64,000 bases of DNA, taken from positions 868,001 through 932,000 of the forward strand of contig NZ_WTYL01000001.1 in NCBI RefSeq assembly GCF_009828115.1, given 5' to 3'. This DNA is from Allopontixanthobacter sediminis. GTDB lineage: Bacteria; Pseudomonadota; Alphaproteobacteria; Sphingomonadales; Sphingomonadaceae. Positions 27,289 to 40,505 of this stretch are shown in pieces. Every line of letters starts with the position of its first letter. Position 1 is the first letter of the stretch. A program made the position numbers and the translations under genes. The notes under the pieces are model-generated. The model was not told where the DNA came from, ran no database searches, and saw nothing but the letters and a program-made list of their open reading frames with translations.

Positions 27289-27903
27289 ATGTCGAAGCGT
27301 AAGGCATCGAAGTACAAACTTGACCGCCGGATGGGTGAAAACATCTGGGGTCGTCCGAATTCCCCAGTCAACAAGCGTTCCTACGGCCCCGGCCAGCACG
27401 GTCAGCGCCGCAAGAGCAAGGTCTCCGACTTCGGCCTGCAGCTGCGCGCCAAGCAGAAGCTGAAGGGCTATTACGGCGACGTGACCGAGAAGCAGTTCCG
27501 CAGCACCTACAAGGAAGCTGCCCGGATCAAGGGTGATACCGGCCAGAACCTGATCGGCCTGCTGGAACGCCGCCTCGACATGATCGTGTACCGCGCCAAG
27601 TTCGCGCCGACGATTTTCGCTGCGCGGCAGATCGTCAGCCACGGCCACATCCGCGTCAACGGCGTGAAGTGCAACGTTGCTTCGCGTCGCTGCGATCTGG
27701 GCGATGTCATCAGCCTGGGCGACAAGGCCAAGGAAATGGCGCTGGTCATCGAAGCGCAGAGCCTGCCGGAACGTGACATTCCCGATTACGTTGCTGTCGA
27801 CGGCAACGACAAAGTGACCTTCACCCGCATTCCGAAGCTGGATGAAGTGCCTTATCCGGTAACGATGGAACCAAACCTGGTCGTCGAATTCTATTCGCGC
27901 TGA
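27289..27903 (+). CDS. rpsD: 30S ribosomal protein S4
   Basis: 204 residues. A primary 16S rRNA-binding protein that nucleates 30S assembly. N-terminal [20 protein letters not shown] and [20 protein letters not shown] are conserved, and the S4 RNA-binding domain is seen at [20 protein letters not shown] and [20 protein letters not shown]. It lacks the N-terminal Cys4 zinc motif (C- form). It is a single-gene unit with its own terminator, as in many alphaproteobacteria where rpsD has left the alpha operon. Confidence 0.98.
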   Translation: MSKRKASKYKLDRRMGENIWGRPNSPVNKRSYGPGQHGQRRKSKVSDFGLQLRAKQKLKGYYGDVTEKQFRSTYKEAARIKGDTGQNLIGLLERRLDMIVYRAKFAPTIFAARQIVSHGHIRVNGVKCNVASRRCDLGDVISLGDKAKEMALVIEAQSLPERDIPDYVAVDGNDKVTFTRIPKLDEVPYPVTMEPNLVVEFYSR

Positions 27904-27923
27904 TCGGTTTCGAAATTACACCA

Positions 27924-27953
27924 AAAGGGCGGTCCCGCGGGGTCGCCCTTTTT
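27924..27953 (+). terminator. Rho-independent terminator of rpsD
   Basis: AAAGGGCG (27924-27931) pairs with CGCCCTTT (27944-27951), followed by more T. The complementary strand has a U4-5 run too, so it may also end the opposing chorismate mutase transcript. Confidence 0.85.
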
Positions 27954-27981
27954 GTTTGGCATTTTGGTAGCGCTGCCCGGT

Positions 27982-30262
<2,281 letters not shown>

Positions 30263-30273
<11 letters not shown>

Positions 30274-31029
30274 GCCGCCATCCGGTCTTGAAGATGAACG
30301 CGATGACCGCCACGCAGGCTGCCAGAAACCCGAGGGTGATCCCGAACGACAACCAGATATTGACGTCGGACGCGCCGTAAAAGGTCCAGCGCAGGCCGTT
30401 CACCAGATAGACGATCGGATTGACCAGTGCGATGCTGCGCCACGGATCGGGTAACATGTCGATGGAATAGAACGTGCCGCCAAGGAAGGTGAGCGGCATC
30501 AGGAACAGCAGCGGGACCACGCTCAACTTTTCGAAATTGTCCGCCCAAATGCCAAGGATGAACCCGAACAACGAGAACGCGCTGGCGACCATCATGATAT
30601 AGCCTATGGCCAGTATCGGATGTTCGATCCGGTAATCGACGAACAGTGTAGCGGTAAGCAGGATGATCGAGGCGAGAATCAGCGATTTGGTCACCGCCGC
30701 TCCGACGAAGCCCGCCAGTGTTTCCGCCACCCCGACCGGTGCGGACAGCAATTCGTAGATCGTGCCGGTGAACCGCGGCATGTATATGCCGAAACTCGCG
30801 TTGCTGGTGCTTTCGCTCAGCAAGGTCAGCAGCAGCAGGCCGGGCACGATAAATGCGCCGTAATTCACCCCGCCAACCGAATCCATCCGGCCGCCGATCG
30901 CGGCGCCGAACACGATGAAATAGAGCGACGTGGTGAGCACCGGCGCAAGCAGCGACTGCATCGCAGTGCGCATCGCCCGCATGACTTCGCGCACATAAAT
31001 GGCCCAGGCCGCGCGCATATTGAAGCCGA

Positions 31030-31033
<4 letters not shown>
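30263..31033 (-). CDS. ABC-2 type exporter permease
   Basis: 256 residues, GTG start overlapping the stop of the ATPase gene (GTGA). Six membrane helices are predicted, for example LLAPVLTTSLYFIVFGAAIG, LSAPVGVAETLAGFVGAAVT and LLFLMPLTFLGGTFYSIDML, the last being the ABC-2 signature loop. Together with the ATPase it forms an exporter of the YadG/YadH (drug or polysaccharide) kind in the inner membrane. The substrate is unknown. Its 3' end overlaps the converging TauE/SafE gene by 11 bp. Confidence 0.92.
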
Positions 31034-31968
<935 letters not shown>

Positions 31969-32005
31969 TTCAGTAGTGGTGATGCGCGCCGGAATTGCAA
32001 GCGCC

Positions 32006-33034
32006 TTACGGGATCAGCAGGCTGGAATCGCCGTAACTGTAGAACCGGTATTCGTCCGCGACCGCATGCGCGTAAATTTCCTGCATTCGCTCCAGCCCCA
32101 TCAGCGCGCTGACGAGCATGAACAGGGTCGATTTGGGAAGGTGAAAATTGGTCATCAGCCCGTCGATCGCGCGGAACTTGTATCCCGGTGTAATGAAGAT
32201 CGAGGTATCACCTGCGAACGGGCGGATGACCTTGTCCTCCCCCGCAGCGCTTTCGAGCAGCCGCAGACTGGTCGTACCGACTGCGATTACCCGGTTTCCC
32301 GATTCTCGCGCGGCGTTCAGGCGGTCTGCCGTTTCGGAATCGATCCGGCCCCATTCGGCGTGCATCGCGTGGTCGGCGGTGTCGTCCGCCTTGACCGGCA
32401 GGAACGTGCCAGCGCCGACGTGAAGCGTCAGCATTTCGCGGACAATTCCGGCATCGTCGAGCGCAGCAAGCAATTCCGGTGTGAAATGCAGCGCAGCGGT
32501 GGGCGCGGCGACCGCACCGTCCTCTCGCGCGAAGATGGTCTGGTAATCGCTTTTGTCGCGCTCGTCGGTCGGGCGCTTGCCCGCGATATAGGGTGGGAGC
32601 GGCATCCGGCCAGCCCTCTGGAGCAGCGTCTCGACCGGCTCGTCACCTTCGAAAGCAAGGGTAAAGCTGCCGTCCGGGTGGCGCTGTTCCGCAATGGCGG
32701 CGACATCGCTGGCGAACTGGATACGGTCGCCTTCGCGCAGGCGTTTGGCGTTGCGGATGAAGGCCTGCCAGCGGCGCAAGTCGATCCGCTTGTGCAGTGT
32801 TGCCCCGATCTTCGCCTCGCCCCGGGTTCCCTCCAGCTGGGCCGGAATGACACGGGTGTCGTTGAACACCAGCACGTCGCCGCGATTGAGCATGGACGCA
32901 AGGTCGCTGACAATCCGATCGTCTATTCCGGCAGTCCCCTTCGCCACCAGCATCCTCGCGGAATGCCGCGGCAACGCCGGACGCAGGGCTATCCGTTCTG
33001 GCGGAAGCTCGAAATCGAACAGGTCAACGCGCAT
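32006..33034 (-). CDS. queA: S-adenosylmethionine:tRNA ribosyltransferase-isomerase
   Basis: 342 residues. It converts preQ1 in tRNA to epoxyqueuosine using the ribosyl part of SAM. The start [20 protein letters not shown] is diagnostic, as are [35 protein letters not shown] and [19 protein letters not shown]. It shares the queuosine pathway with tgt nearby. It starts 10 bp after the cyclophilin gene stops, so the two are likely co-transcribed. Confidence 0.97.
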   Translation of the reverse strand: MRVDLFDFELPPERIALRPALPRHSARMLVAKGTAGIDDRIVSDLASMLNRGDVLVFNDTRVIPAQLEGTRGEAKIGATLHKRIDLRRWQAFIRNAKRLREGDRIQFASDVAAIAEQRHPDGSFTLAFEGDEPVETLLQRAGRMPLPPYIAGKRPTDERDKSDYQTIFAREDGAVAAPTAALHFTPELLAALDDAGIVREMLTLHVGAGTFLPVKADDTADHAMHAEWGRIDSETADRLNAARESGNRVIAVGTTSLRLLESAAGEDKVIRPFAGDTSIFITPGYKFRAIDGLMTNFHLPKSTLFMLVSALMGLERMQEIYAHAVADEYRFYSYGDSSLLIP

Positions 33035-33044
33035 TGCGCGCCGA

Positions 33045-33755
33045 TCAGTTTTGCGGTGCGGACAGCATGTCGGCCGTGATTGCGGCCGCCGGCGCGGGAG
33101 GCGCCGCTACCGGAGGAGCCTTGTTGTCGGCCGCAATCGAAGCCTGCAGGATGCGGGTCGGATTTGCAGGCGGTTCGCCGCGCGCGATCTTGTCCACCGC
33201 GTCCATGCCTGAAATCACCCGGCCGAAATTGGTGTAGCGCCGATCAAGCGAAAACCGCGGGTAGAAAGTGATGAAGAACTGGCTGTTGGCGCTGTCTTCG
33301 GTTTGCGCACGGGCCATCGAAACGGTGCCGCGAAGATGTGGCATGCGGTTGAATTCTTCTTCGAGGTCGGGAAGCTCGGACCCACCCTGCCCGGTACCGG
33401 TCGGATCACCCGTCTGCGCCATGAACCCGTCGATTACGCGGTGGAAGATCACCCCGTCGTAAAATCCCTGGCGAGCCAAAGTCTTGACCCGCTCGACATG
33501 ATTAGGGGTCCACTGCGGCATCAGCCGGATCATTACCCGCTCGCCTGTCGACAGGTCCAGCACGAGAATGTTTTCCGGATCCTCGGTCACGTCGTAATTG
33601 ATCGGCAGGAATACTTCCGGCACGGCTTCGGCGGCTTCGGCCTGCTCGGTCGTCTCGGCGGGTGCCGCTTCAGGAGCGTCCTGCGCGGAAACGGAGAGCG
33701 GAACAAATGCCATTGAGGCAAGCGCGCCGGCGGCGATCAGGCGTTTAAACATCAT
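33045..33755 (-). CDS. Periplasmic cyclophilin-type peptidyl-prolyl isomerase
   Basis: 236 residues from the ATG at 33755; a longer frame to 33803 exists but the signal peptide favours this start ([20 protein letters not shown], cleavage after SVSAQ). An acidic linker precedes the cyclophilin domain, with [20 protein letters not shown] carrying the catalytic Arg and Phe, and [11 protein letters not shown]. The C-terminus is Pro/Ala-rich ([15 protein letters not shown]). It should assist folding of exported proteins. It lies in the coaD-ppi-queA run common in sphingomonads. Confidence 0.94.
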   Translation of the reverse strand: MMFKRLIAAGALASMAFVPLSVSAQDAPEAAPAETTEQAEAAEAVPEVFLPINYDVTEDPENILVLDLSTGERVMIRLMPQWTPNHVERVKTLARQGFYDGVIFHRVIDGFMAQTGDPTGTGQGGSELPDLEEEFNRMPHLRGTVSMARAQTEDSANSQFFITFYPRFSLDRRYTNFGRVISGMDAVDKIARGEPPANPTRILQASIAADNKAPPVAAPPAPAAAITADMLSAPQN

Positions 33756-33836
33756 AATCCTGTCAATCTGGGGCGTTATCCGGTGCCCGTTTAGCGGGTC
33801 CATCTAGCGGGCATCGTCTGTCGGTTCAATGAATGA

Positions 33837-34352
33837 TCAATAATCGCCCAATTGGCCCAGCCCCTCGACCCGCCGGACCACGTCATCGCGCACCGTGGCG
33901 CTTACAAACGGAGCGATATCACCGCCGAACAGGGCGATTTCCTTGACCAGCTTTGAGGCGATCGGTTGCAGGGAGACATCGGCCATCAGGAACACGGTTT
34001 CGATATCGTCGTCGATCTGCTGGTTCATGCCCGCCATCTGGTACTCATATTCGAAGTCGGCGACCGCGCGCAGTCCGCGGACGATTACCGCCGCATTCTG
34101 CTTGCGCGCGAACTTCATCAGCAAGGCGTTGAAGCCGACCACTTCGACATTGTCGATGCCCATGTCCGCAACTTCGCGCGCGACCATCGCCATACGTTCG
34201 TCGGGGGAGAACATCGGGTTCTTCGAAGGATTGGTCGTCACCCCGATAATAAGCCTGTCGACCAGCTTTGCACCGCGGCGGATGATATCCGCATGGCCCA
34301 GGGTAATCGGGTCGAAGGTCCCGGGATAAATGCCAATCCGTTCCGCGGCCAT
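33837..34352 (-). CDS. coaD: Phosphopantetheine adenylyltransferase
   Basis: 171 residues. It transfers AMP to 4'-phosphopantetheine, the penultimate step of coenzyme A synthesis. The nucleotidyltransferase motif GTFDPITLGHADII (T/HxGH type) is at residues 10-23. MVAREVADMGIDNVEVVGFN, VIVRGLRAVADFEYEYQMAG and the C-terminal LFGGDIAPFVSATVRDD are typical. The ATG overlaps the ispA stop by one base (TAATG). Confidence 0.97.
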   Translation of the reverse strand: MAAERIGIYPGTFDPITLGHADIIRRGAKLVDRLIIGVTTNPSKNPMFSPDERMAMVAREVADMGIDNVEVVGFNALLMKFARKQNAAVIVRGLRAVADFEYEYQMAGMNQQIDDDIETVFLMADVSLQPIASKLVKEIALFGGDIAPFVSATVRDDVVRRVEGLGQLGDY

Positions 34353-35260
34353 TACCGGTCCCTTTCGACGATGTAGCGTGCAAGGGCGGACAGCAGCGCC
34401 GCGTCCTTCCCATGTCCGGCGAGATGTCCGACAGCCTGCTCGACCAACGCATGCGCCTGGTCGCGCGCGCCCTCCACACCCATCAGTGTAACGAAGGTTT
34501 GCTTGCCTTGCTCGTCATCCTTGCGCAGCGCCTTGCCTGCCTTTGTCTCGTCCCCTTCCTGGTCGAGAAGGTCGTCGGCAATCTGGAACGCCAGCCCGAT
34601 ATCGCGGGCATAGGCGCGCAGATGCGCCCGCCCCTCGATTGAGACCTTGCCCAGGACCGCGCCCATCTCCACCGAAGCGGCGAGCAAGGCACCGGTCTTG
34701 AGTTGTTGCAGCCGGGTTATGGCGCGCAGGTCGTATTGCTGGTGATCGGCAGCCATATCCATCATCTGGCCGCCCGCCATTCCGTTCATGCCGCTCGCCC
34801 CGGCCAGCGTGGCAATCAGTTCGGACCGGGTGAAGGGATCGGTACTGGTGGCGTGATCCGACAATATCTCGAACGCGAGGGCATGCAGCGAATCGCCTGC
34901 AAGCACCGCGGTCGCCTCGTCGAACTGCTTGTGGAGCGTCGGCTTGCCGTGGCGCAGATCGTCATCGTCCATGCACGGAAGGTCATCGTGGATCAGCGAA
35001 TAGACATGGATCGCCTCGACTGCGCAGCCCGCGCGCACTGCGGCATGACGGTCAACCCCGAACAGGGCGGCGGTTGCCGCCAGCAGCAGCGGGCGAACGC
35101 GTTTGCCGCCACCGATCGCGGCATAGCGCATCGCTTCGACCAGCCGTGCGCGGGTATCCTCCGGGACCGGCAACAACGCGTCGAACGTTTCGTCGACATC
35201 GGCCTGGATCCGGTTCAGCCCTTCGGCAAGAATATCCCCCCCTGTCACCACCAGATCCAC
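34352..35260 (-). CDS. ispA: Farnesyl diphosphate synthase (polyprenyl synthetase)
   Basis: 302 residues from a GTG at 35260, chosen because it falls right after xseB and gives the family length; the frame continues into xseB. It makes farnesyl (or geranyl) diphosphate for quinones, carotenoids and cell-wall lipid. GGGKRVRPLLLAA binds substrate. The first Asp-rich motif is in HDDLPCMDDDDLRHG, the second is FQIADDLLDQEGD, and LKTGALL is the intermediate motif. The short spacing before the first motif fits a C15 rather than a longer-chain product. Confidence 0.92.
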   Translation of the reverse strand: MDLVVTGGDILAEGLNRIQADVDETFDALLPVPEDTRARLVEAMRYAAIGGGKRVRPLLLAATAALFGVDRHAAVRAGCAVEAIHVYSLIHDDLPCMDDDDLRHGKPTLHKQFDEATAVLAGDSLHALAFEILSDHATSTDPFTRSELIATLAGASGMNGMAGGQMMDMAADHQQYDLRAITRLQQLKTGALLAASVEMGAVLGKVSIEGRAHLRAYARDIGLAFQIADDLLDQEGDETKAGKALRKDDEQGKQTFVTLMGVEGARDQAHALVEQAVGHLAGHGKDAALLSALARYIVERDR

Positions 35261-35261
35261 C

Positions 35262-35513
35262 TCAGGAGGCCGGGTCGAACGGTGCGGTTCCGCTGGGCTT
35301 GCCGTCCGCACCCGCCACGATCTTCTCGATCCGGGCCTGCGCTGCATCTAGCCGCGCCTGGCAATGCTGGCGCAAGGTCTCGCCGCGTTCATACAGGCTG
35401 ATCGATTCGTCGAGCGGAACCTCGCCGCTTTCCAGTCGCCGTACTACCTCCTCCAGCGCACCAAGCGCGGCTTCGAAGGTCATTTCCGAAATATCGGGAG
35501 TATTGTCTGCCAT
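35262..35513 (-). CDS. xseB: Exodeoxyribonuclease VII small subunit
   Basis: 83 residues. The two-helix XseB pattern is clear: MTFEAALGALEEVVRRLESG, then EVPLDESISLYERGETLRQH and CQARLDAAQARIEKIV. It pairs with XseA (not in the window) to digest single-stranded DNA. It begins a minus-strand run with ispA and coaD, an arrangement common in proteobacteria. Confidence 0.95.
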   Translation of the reverse strand: MADNTPDISEMTFEAALGALEEVVRRLESGEVPLDESISLYERGETLRQHCQARLDAAQARIEKIVAGADGKPSGTAPFDPAS

Positions 35514-35588
35514 GGCGATGGAGCATTGACCGCGCCCCGTGGCGAGGTCAAGTTGTGTCAGAGCAATAGCGCACGAGGGGGGGCCAAT

Positions 35589-35984
35589 ATGAAGTGGATT
35601 ATCGCCTATGTCGCAGCGGCCGTATCGTTCGGCGTGCTAGATGCAATCTGGCTGCGCTGGGCGGGGCCCAATTTCTACCGGCCCAATCTGGGCGAGCTGC
35701 TGGCAGACAATTTCCGCATCGCTCCGGCGCTGGTTTTCTACGCTGCTTACATCGCGGGAATAGTGTGGTTCGCGGTGCGACCTGGCCTCTCCGGCGGGTT
35801 GGGGATTACCGCGCTGAACGGGGCTCTGCTCGGCGCGCTTTGTTATGCGACCTATGATCTGACCAACCAGGCGACGATGAAGGTGTGGCCGGTGCAGGTT
35901 ACGATTGCCGATATACTGTGGGGCGCGTTCGCCACCTGTGTCGCGGCGACGATCGCCGCGTTCGTTGTGCAGAAGGCGCTCTAG
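35589..35984 (+). CDS. DUF2177-family membrane protein
   Basis: 131 residues from the ATG at 35589. Four membrane segments are predicted. The family signature is visible as FGVLDAIWLRWAGPNFYRPN near the N-terminus and YATYDLTNQATMKVWP in the third helix region. Its function is unknown. The next membrane-protein gene starts 3 bp downstream, so the two probably share a transcript. Confidence 0.85.
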   Translation: MKWIIAYVAAAVSFGVLDAIWLRWAGPNFYRPNLGELLADNFRIAPALVFYAAYIAGIVWFAVRPGLSGGLGITALNGALLGALCYATYDLTNQATMKVWPVQVTIADILWGAFATCVAATIAAFVVQKAL

Positions 35985-35987
35985 GCC

Positions 35988-36644
35988 GTGTTCATCGGGC
36001 ATTGGGCACCCGCGTTCGCCGCCGCTGCCATCTCGCCCAAGGCGCCAAAGCTGGGCACGCTGTTCGTCGCCGGTCAGTTGGTCGATTGGGGGTTCGCGAT
36101 CCTGGCTATGGGAGGTGTGGAGAAATTGCGCGTTGTGCCGGGCATCACGGCGATGAATTCGATGGATTTATACCATATGCCGTATACCCACAGCCTGCTG
36201 GGCACCGCGATCTGGGCGGCGGCTTTCGCACTGATTGTCTTCGTATGGCAGAAGAATTTCACCGGAGCGCTGATTGCGGGCGCAGTCGTGCTTTCACACT
36301 GGTTCGTCGACCTGCTCGTCCACCGCCCTGACCTCACGATCACCGGAGCACCGCCGCCAGTGGGCCTCGGCCTGTGGAATTACCCGTTGATCGCGATTCC
36401 TCTGGAACTGGCCATAACCATCGCCGCCTTCGCATGGTATGTGCGCCGGACCCGCGGACCGATTGTGCCGCCGATGATCCTGCTGGGACTGCTGCTGGTC
36501 CTGCAATTTTCCAACTGGTTCGGACCGCAACCGTCATCGATCGGGCCAGCGGTTCTGCTAGCGGGCATGGCGACATTCGGAGTGGTGACTTTTTTTGCCT
36601 ACTGGGTGGGGACAACCCGCCGTCACAAGCGCCTGCGGGGCTAG
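35988..36644 (+). CDS. Multi-pass membrane protein, unknown function
   Basis: 218 residues, GTG start at 35988. Six hydrophobic segments are seen, with a conserved-looking polar set in the membrane: LYHMPYTHSLLGTAIWA, then LSHWFVDLLVHRPDLT. The H...H and HW-x-x-D pattern recalls membrane-bound metal-dependent hydrolases of the YdjM type, which would make it an enzyme, but the match is loose. It is next to the DUF2177 gene. The role is not known. Confidence 0.6.
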   Translation: MFIGHWAPAFAAAAISPKAPKLGTLFVAGQLVDWGFAILAMGGVEKLRVVPGITAMNSMDLYHMPYTHSLLGTAIWAAAFALIVFVWQKNFTGALIAGAVVLSHWFVDLLVHRPDLTITGAPPPVGLGLWNYPLIAIPLELAITIAAFAWYVRRTRGPIVPPMILLGLLLVLQFSNWFGPQPSSIGPAVLLAGMATFGVVTFFAYWVGTTRRHKRLRG

Positions 36645-36676
36645 CGGCGCGCGCTCCCCCTCGCTAAGGGCAGGCC

Positions 36677-38866
36677 ATGTCGGAAATTACCCCTGAGATC
36701 GTCGAGGCTCACGGCCTCAACCTGGAAGAATACGACCGCGTCCTGGCGGCGATGGGCCGCGAGCCCAACTTGCTGGAACTCGGCATATTCTCGGTGATGT
36801 GGTCGGAACATTGCAGCTATAAATCCTCGCGCTTCTACCTGAAGCAGCTGCCGACCGAAGCGCCGTGGGTAATCTGCGGCCCAGGCGAGAACGCCGGCGT
36901 GATCGACATTGGCGACAACCAAGCGGCAATCTTCAAGATGGAAAGCCACAACCACCCGTCCTACATCGAACCCTACCAGGGCGCGGCCACGGGCGTTGGC
37001 GGTATCCTGCGCGATGTATTCACGATGGGCGCGCGGCCGATTGCGAACCTCAACGCGCTGCGATTCGGCCGTCCCGAACACCCCAAGATGCAGCATCTGG
37101 TCAAGGGTGTGGTCGCGGGCATAGGCGGATATGGCAATTGTGTCGGCGTGCCTACCGTCGGGGGCGAAACCAATTTCGATCCCGCCTATGACGGCAACAT
37201 CCTCGTCAACGCAATGACCGTAGGCGTCGCGGACCAGGACAAGATTTTCTACAGCGCTGCCACCGGAGTGGGCAATCCGATCGTCTATGTCGGCAGCAAG
37301 ACCGGCCGCGACGGCATCCACGGCGCGACGATGGCAAGCGCCGATTTCGATGACGATTCCGATGCCAAGCGCCCCACGGTGCAGGTCGGCGATCCGTTCA
37401 CCGAGAAACTGCTGATCGAGGCGTGTCTCGAATTGATGGCGACCGACGCGATTGTCGCGATCCAGGATATGGGCGCGGCCGGCCTGACATCCTCCAGCGT
37501 GGAAATGGCCACCAACGGCAAGGTCGGCATCCGGCTCGACATGAACAAGGTGCCCTGCCGCGAAGATGGCATGACACCTTACGAGATGATGCTGTCGGAA
37601 TCCCAGGAACGGATGCTGATGGTGCTCAAGCCGGGCAAGGAAGCCATGGCAGAGGCGATCTTCCACAAATGGGAGCTCGATTTCGCGGTGATTGGCGAAG
37701 TCACCGAAGGCGGCCATATGGTCCTCGAATTCGGCGGCGAAGTGGTTTGCGACATCCCGCTCGGCCCGCTCGCCGAAGATGCGCCGGAATATCAGCGTCC
37801 CTACGCTACGAAGGATGAATACCAGGCGTGGGCTCAGGTCAAACCACTCGGAGAAATCCCCGAGAGCACCGACATCGGTGCGGATTTGCTCAAGCTGATG
37901 GCCAGCCCCGCGCTTGCCAGCCGGAGGTGGATTGCGGAGCAGTATGACAGCCAGGTCGGCGCGGACACGCTGCAGACCGGCGGCGATGCGGCCGTAGTGC
38001 GGGTGCACGGGACGCGAAAGGCGCTGGCGATGACCACCGATTGCACGCCGCGCTATTGCTATGCCGACCCGTACGAAGGTGGCAAGCAGGCGGTAGCCGA
38101 GGCGTACCGTAACCTCTGCGCAGTCGGTGCGCGGCCGCTGGCGATCACCAACTGCCTGAATTTCGCCAACCCACAGCGCCCCGAGATCATGGCCCAATTC
38201 GTCGGTTGCCTAGAAGGCATGGGCGACGCCTGCCGCGCGCTCGATTTCCCGATCGTGAGCGGAAACGTCAGCCTCTATAACGAAAGCAAGGCAACCGGCG
38301 GCGGATCGGCAATTCTCCCTACGCCCGCGATCGGCGGCGTCGGGATCATCGAGGATTATTCCGCGATGATGAGGCCTAGAATGACCCCGAACATGGAATT
38401 GTTCTGCGTTGGCAAGGCCACCTCCAACCTGGGCCAATCGATCTGGCTAAAAGTCGTCCATGGCCGGACGGAAGGCAGTCCGCCCGCAACCGATCTCGCC
38501 GAAGCACGCAAGACCGGAGAATTCATCCGCACCCTTATTGCTGAAGGTGAAGCCAGCGCGGTTCACGACGTGAGCGACGGCGGAATATTGGTTGCGCTCG
38601 CGGAGATGGCCTTGGCGTCCGATACCGGCATCAAACTCGGCAGGGTTCAGGACGCGGGTTACTGGTTCGCGGAACATCAGGGTTGCTACATCGTCGCCTG
38701 CGCGGACAACTCCCTCCTAAGCCTAGCTGCTCAGGCCGGAATACCTTGCGAGCATCTTGGAAGCGCGCAGACCGATGCCGAGATTACGGCAGATGGCTGG
38801 AACGTCTCACTCACCGACCTCCGCGAAGCTCATGAGAGCTTCTTCCGGGACTGGATGGAAGGCTGA
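36677..38866 (+). CDS. purL: Phosphoribosylformylglycinamidine synthase subunit II
   Basis: 729 residues, the small PurL that works with separate PurQ and PurS (not in the window). It catalyses ATP-dependent amidation of FGAR in purine synthesis. [39 protein letters not shown] with the catalytic His, [15 protein letters not shown], and the repeated second half ([20 protein letters not shown], then [10 protein letters not shown]) are diagnostic. ATG at 36677 starts [14 protein letters not shown]. It is a single-gene unit here. Confidence 0.98.
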   Translation: MSEITPEIVEAHGLNLEEYDRVLAAMGREPNLLELGIFSVMWSEHCSYKSSRFYLKQLPTEAPWVICGPGENAGVIDIGDNQAAIFKMESHNHPSYIEPYQGAATGVGGILRDVFTMGARPIANLNALRFGRPEHPKMQHLVKGVVAGIGGYGNCVGVPTVGGETNFDPAYDGNILVNAMTVGVADQDKIFYSAATGVGNPIVYVGSKTGRDGIHGATMASADFDDDSDAKRPTVQVGDPFTEKLLIEACLELMATDAIVAIQDMGAAGLTSSSVEMATNGKVGIRLDMNKVPCREDGMTPYEMMLSESQERMLMVLKPGKEAMAEAIFHKWELDFAVIGEVTEGGHMVLEFGGEVVCDIPLGPLAEDAPEYQRPYATKDEYQAWAQVKPLGEIPESTDIGADLLKLMASPALASRRWIAEQYDSQVGADTLQTGGDAAVVRVHGTRKALAMTTDCTPRYCYADPYEGGKQAVAEAYRNLCAVGARPLAITNCLNFANPQRPEIMAQFVGCLEGMGDACRALDFPIVSGNVSLYNESKATGGGSAILPTPAIGGVGIIEDYSAMMRPRMTPNMELFCVGKATSNLGQSIWLKVVHGRTEGSPPATDLAEARKTGEFIRTLIAEGEASAVHDVSDGGILVALAEMALASDTGIKLGRVQDAGYWFAEHQGCYIVACADNSLLSLAAQAGIPCEHLGSAQTDAEITADGWNVSLTDLREAHESFFRDWMEG

Positions 38867-38894
38867 TCCATTGTCAGCGGAAAGGTGAGGGATA

Positions 38895-39581
38895 ATGACC
38901 GAGGCACATCGTCCCTACCCCGCGATGCCGGATTATACTGACGAGGAGCGCATCGCGCGCGCGGCGGCGGCGTATGAACGGCTCAAGACCCGTCGGTCCT
39001 GCCGATCCTTCACTGACCAGCCCGTCCCGCGCGAGATCATCGGGTCTGCGATCCTTGCTGCCGGAACTGCGCCCAATGGTGCCAATCACCAACCGTGGCA
39101 TTTCACTGCCATTTCCAGCCCCGAAACCAAGCGCGCCATTCGCGAGGCGGCGGAGGCGGAGGAGCGGCAGTTCTACGGTGCGGAAGGCGCAAAGCCCAAG
39201 GCTTCGGGTGACTGGCTCGATGCGCTGGCGCCGATTGGAACCGACGAAAACAAGCCGTTCCTCGAGACAGCACCATGGCTGATCGTGTGCTTCGCCCAGC
39301 GCAAGGGCGGAATCGAGGACGACGGGCAGACGCAGAATTACTACGTCAGCGAGAGCGTCGGGATTGCCTGCGGGATGCTGATTGCGACGCTTCATGAACT
39401 TGGCTTGGCAACGCTGACGCATACCCCGTCACCGATGGGGTTCCTGCGAGAGATCTGCGGACGCCCGGCGGAGGAAAAACCGCTGATGATCGTGGTGGTC
39501 GGCCACCCCGCTCCGGATGCCACCGTCCCCGAACACGCGGTACGGAAAAAGCCGCTAAGCCAGATCGCCAGCTGGCTTTAG
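38895..39581 (+). CDS. Nitroreductase-family flavoprotein
   Basis: 228 residues. FMN-binding features are RLKTRRSCRSFTDQPVPREI (phosphate-binding Arg/Ser), GTAPNGANHQPWHFTAI and the C-terminal GFLREICGRPAEEKPLMIVV. The insert CFAQRKGGIEDDGQTQNYYV and the layout recall the BluB/iodotyrosine-deiodinase branch, but a general NAD(P)H-dependent nitro- or enone-reductase is equally possible. It converges with coq4. Confidence 0.9.
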   Translation: MTEAHRPYPAMPDYTDEERIARAAAAYERLKTRRSCRSFTDQPVPREIIGSAILAAGTAPNGANHQPWHFTAISSPETKRAIREAAEAEERQFYGAEGAKPKASGDWLDALAPIGTDENKPFLETAPWLIVCFAQRKGGIEDDGQTQNYYVSESVGIACGMLIATLHELGLATLTHTPSPMGFLREICGRPAEEKPLMIVVVGHPAPDATVPEHAVRKKPLSQIASWL

Positions 39582-39587
39582 TAACCT

Positions 39588-40427
39588 TCAGGCCGCTTTC
39601 GCCTGCCCTAGCAAATCATACGGATCGATCGCCTCGCTCTGCCATACGCGGTGTGCGGCGGCGTAGTGGACCGGCTGACCGATGTTCATTTCCCGCCGCG
39701 CCTGTTCCAGCGGGGTGGCAAGCAATTCGCGGATCGGCATTTCGACCACGCGCGGGCATGCCTTGCCGAGCCGCTTGGCCTCGGTCACGGCCTTGAACAC
39801 CGGCGCGCTGGTCTTGACCTGCTTCTTGATATTGAGCCCGCCGGCATAAGCGATAAACAGATGCGCGAAGGACGGCTGCTGGCTGTAGGTGAACGCGAGA
39901 ACGCATTGCTCGCCCAGCGCATCGCGGCCGTAGCCGGTCAGTACATGCAGCATGTCATGGACGTCGCGCTGGCGGTTTGAGAACCATTCGACCAGATCGT
40001 CGAAACGCGGGCGGTCACCGCGAAAGCGGTCATGTTCCGCGACCAGTCCGGCGGCGGACAGCCCTTCCCGCTCCATGAAATCGACATAGGCGTGGGCGAC
40101 GGTGCCCGCCGGCAATTTGCGCAGCGCCACATGATCGTCGAGAATATCGGGCAGGTAAGGTTCCGAAGCGCGAATTTCCTGCCCCTTTTCGCTCAGGGTA
40201 AATTCCCGGGCGCGGGGCAAGAAATTGCCCGATGGGAAACATTCGAAGATGTGGAATACCTCCTCGGTATTCTCCTTGTTCTTCATCAGCTCGTTCCAGT
40301 GTCCGATCGCCTTCAGCGGCCGGGTGCGCAGGGGAACGCGGCCGGGATGGAGGAAAATCGTCCCGTCCCGCGCCAAGTCATTGGGCTGCGCAGAAACATC
40401 GGATTGGATAGAGGTGGTTGCGTTCAT
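39588..40427 (-). CDS. COQ4-family ubiquinone biosynthesis protein
   Basis: 279 residues from the ATG at 40427 (AAGGG just upstream; a GTG lies directly before it). The zinc motif HDxxH-x11-E is visible in VHDMLHVLTGYGRDALGEQ. COQ4 proteins support ubiquinone synthesis, in eukaryotes through decarboxylation or hydroxylation of C1 and complex assembly; bacterial members are less studied. A palindrome that may bind a TetR-type repressor lies about 12 bp upstream. Confidence 0.88.
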   Translation of the reverse strand: MNATTSIQSDVSAQPNDLARDGTIFLHPGRVPLRTRPLKAIGHWNELMKNKENTEEVFHIFECFPSGNFLPRAREFTLSEKGQEIRASEPYLPDILDDHVALRKLPAGTVAHAYVDFMEREGLSAAGLVAEHDRFRGDRPRFDDLVEWFSNRQRDVHDMLHVLTGYGRDALGEQCVLAFTYSQQPSFAHLFIAYAGGLNIKKQVKTSAPVFKAVTEAKRLGKACPRVVEMPIRELLATPLEQARREMNIGQPVHYAAAHRVWQSEAIDPYDLLGQAKAA

Positions 40428-40440
40428 CACGGGCCCTTAC

Positions 40441-40454
40441 TGACAATGATGTCA
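40441..40454 (-). promoter_or_regulatory. Palindromic operator-like site before coq4
   Basis: TGACA (40441-40445) and TGTCA (40450-40454) are perfect inverted arms around a 4-bp centre, a pattern common in TetR-family operators. On the minus strand it overlaps a TTGACA -35-like hexamer. No regulator gene is adjacent. Confidence 0.4.
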
Positions 40455-40505
40455 ATATAGCGTCACTTGATTAACGTTTCCAGACCAAAGTCCGCCAGCG
40501 GATGA

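Noticed and set aside
36641-38197. A 518-codon open frame antisense to purL
   Set aside because: It has the His/Arg/Asp-rich composition of a mirror frame, with no start signal or family match. A similar frame antisense to ilvB (42348-44189) was dropped too.
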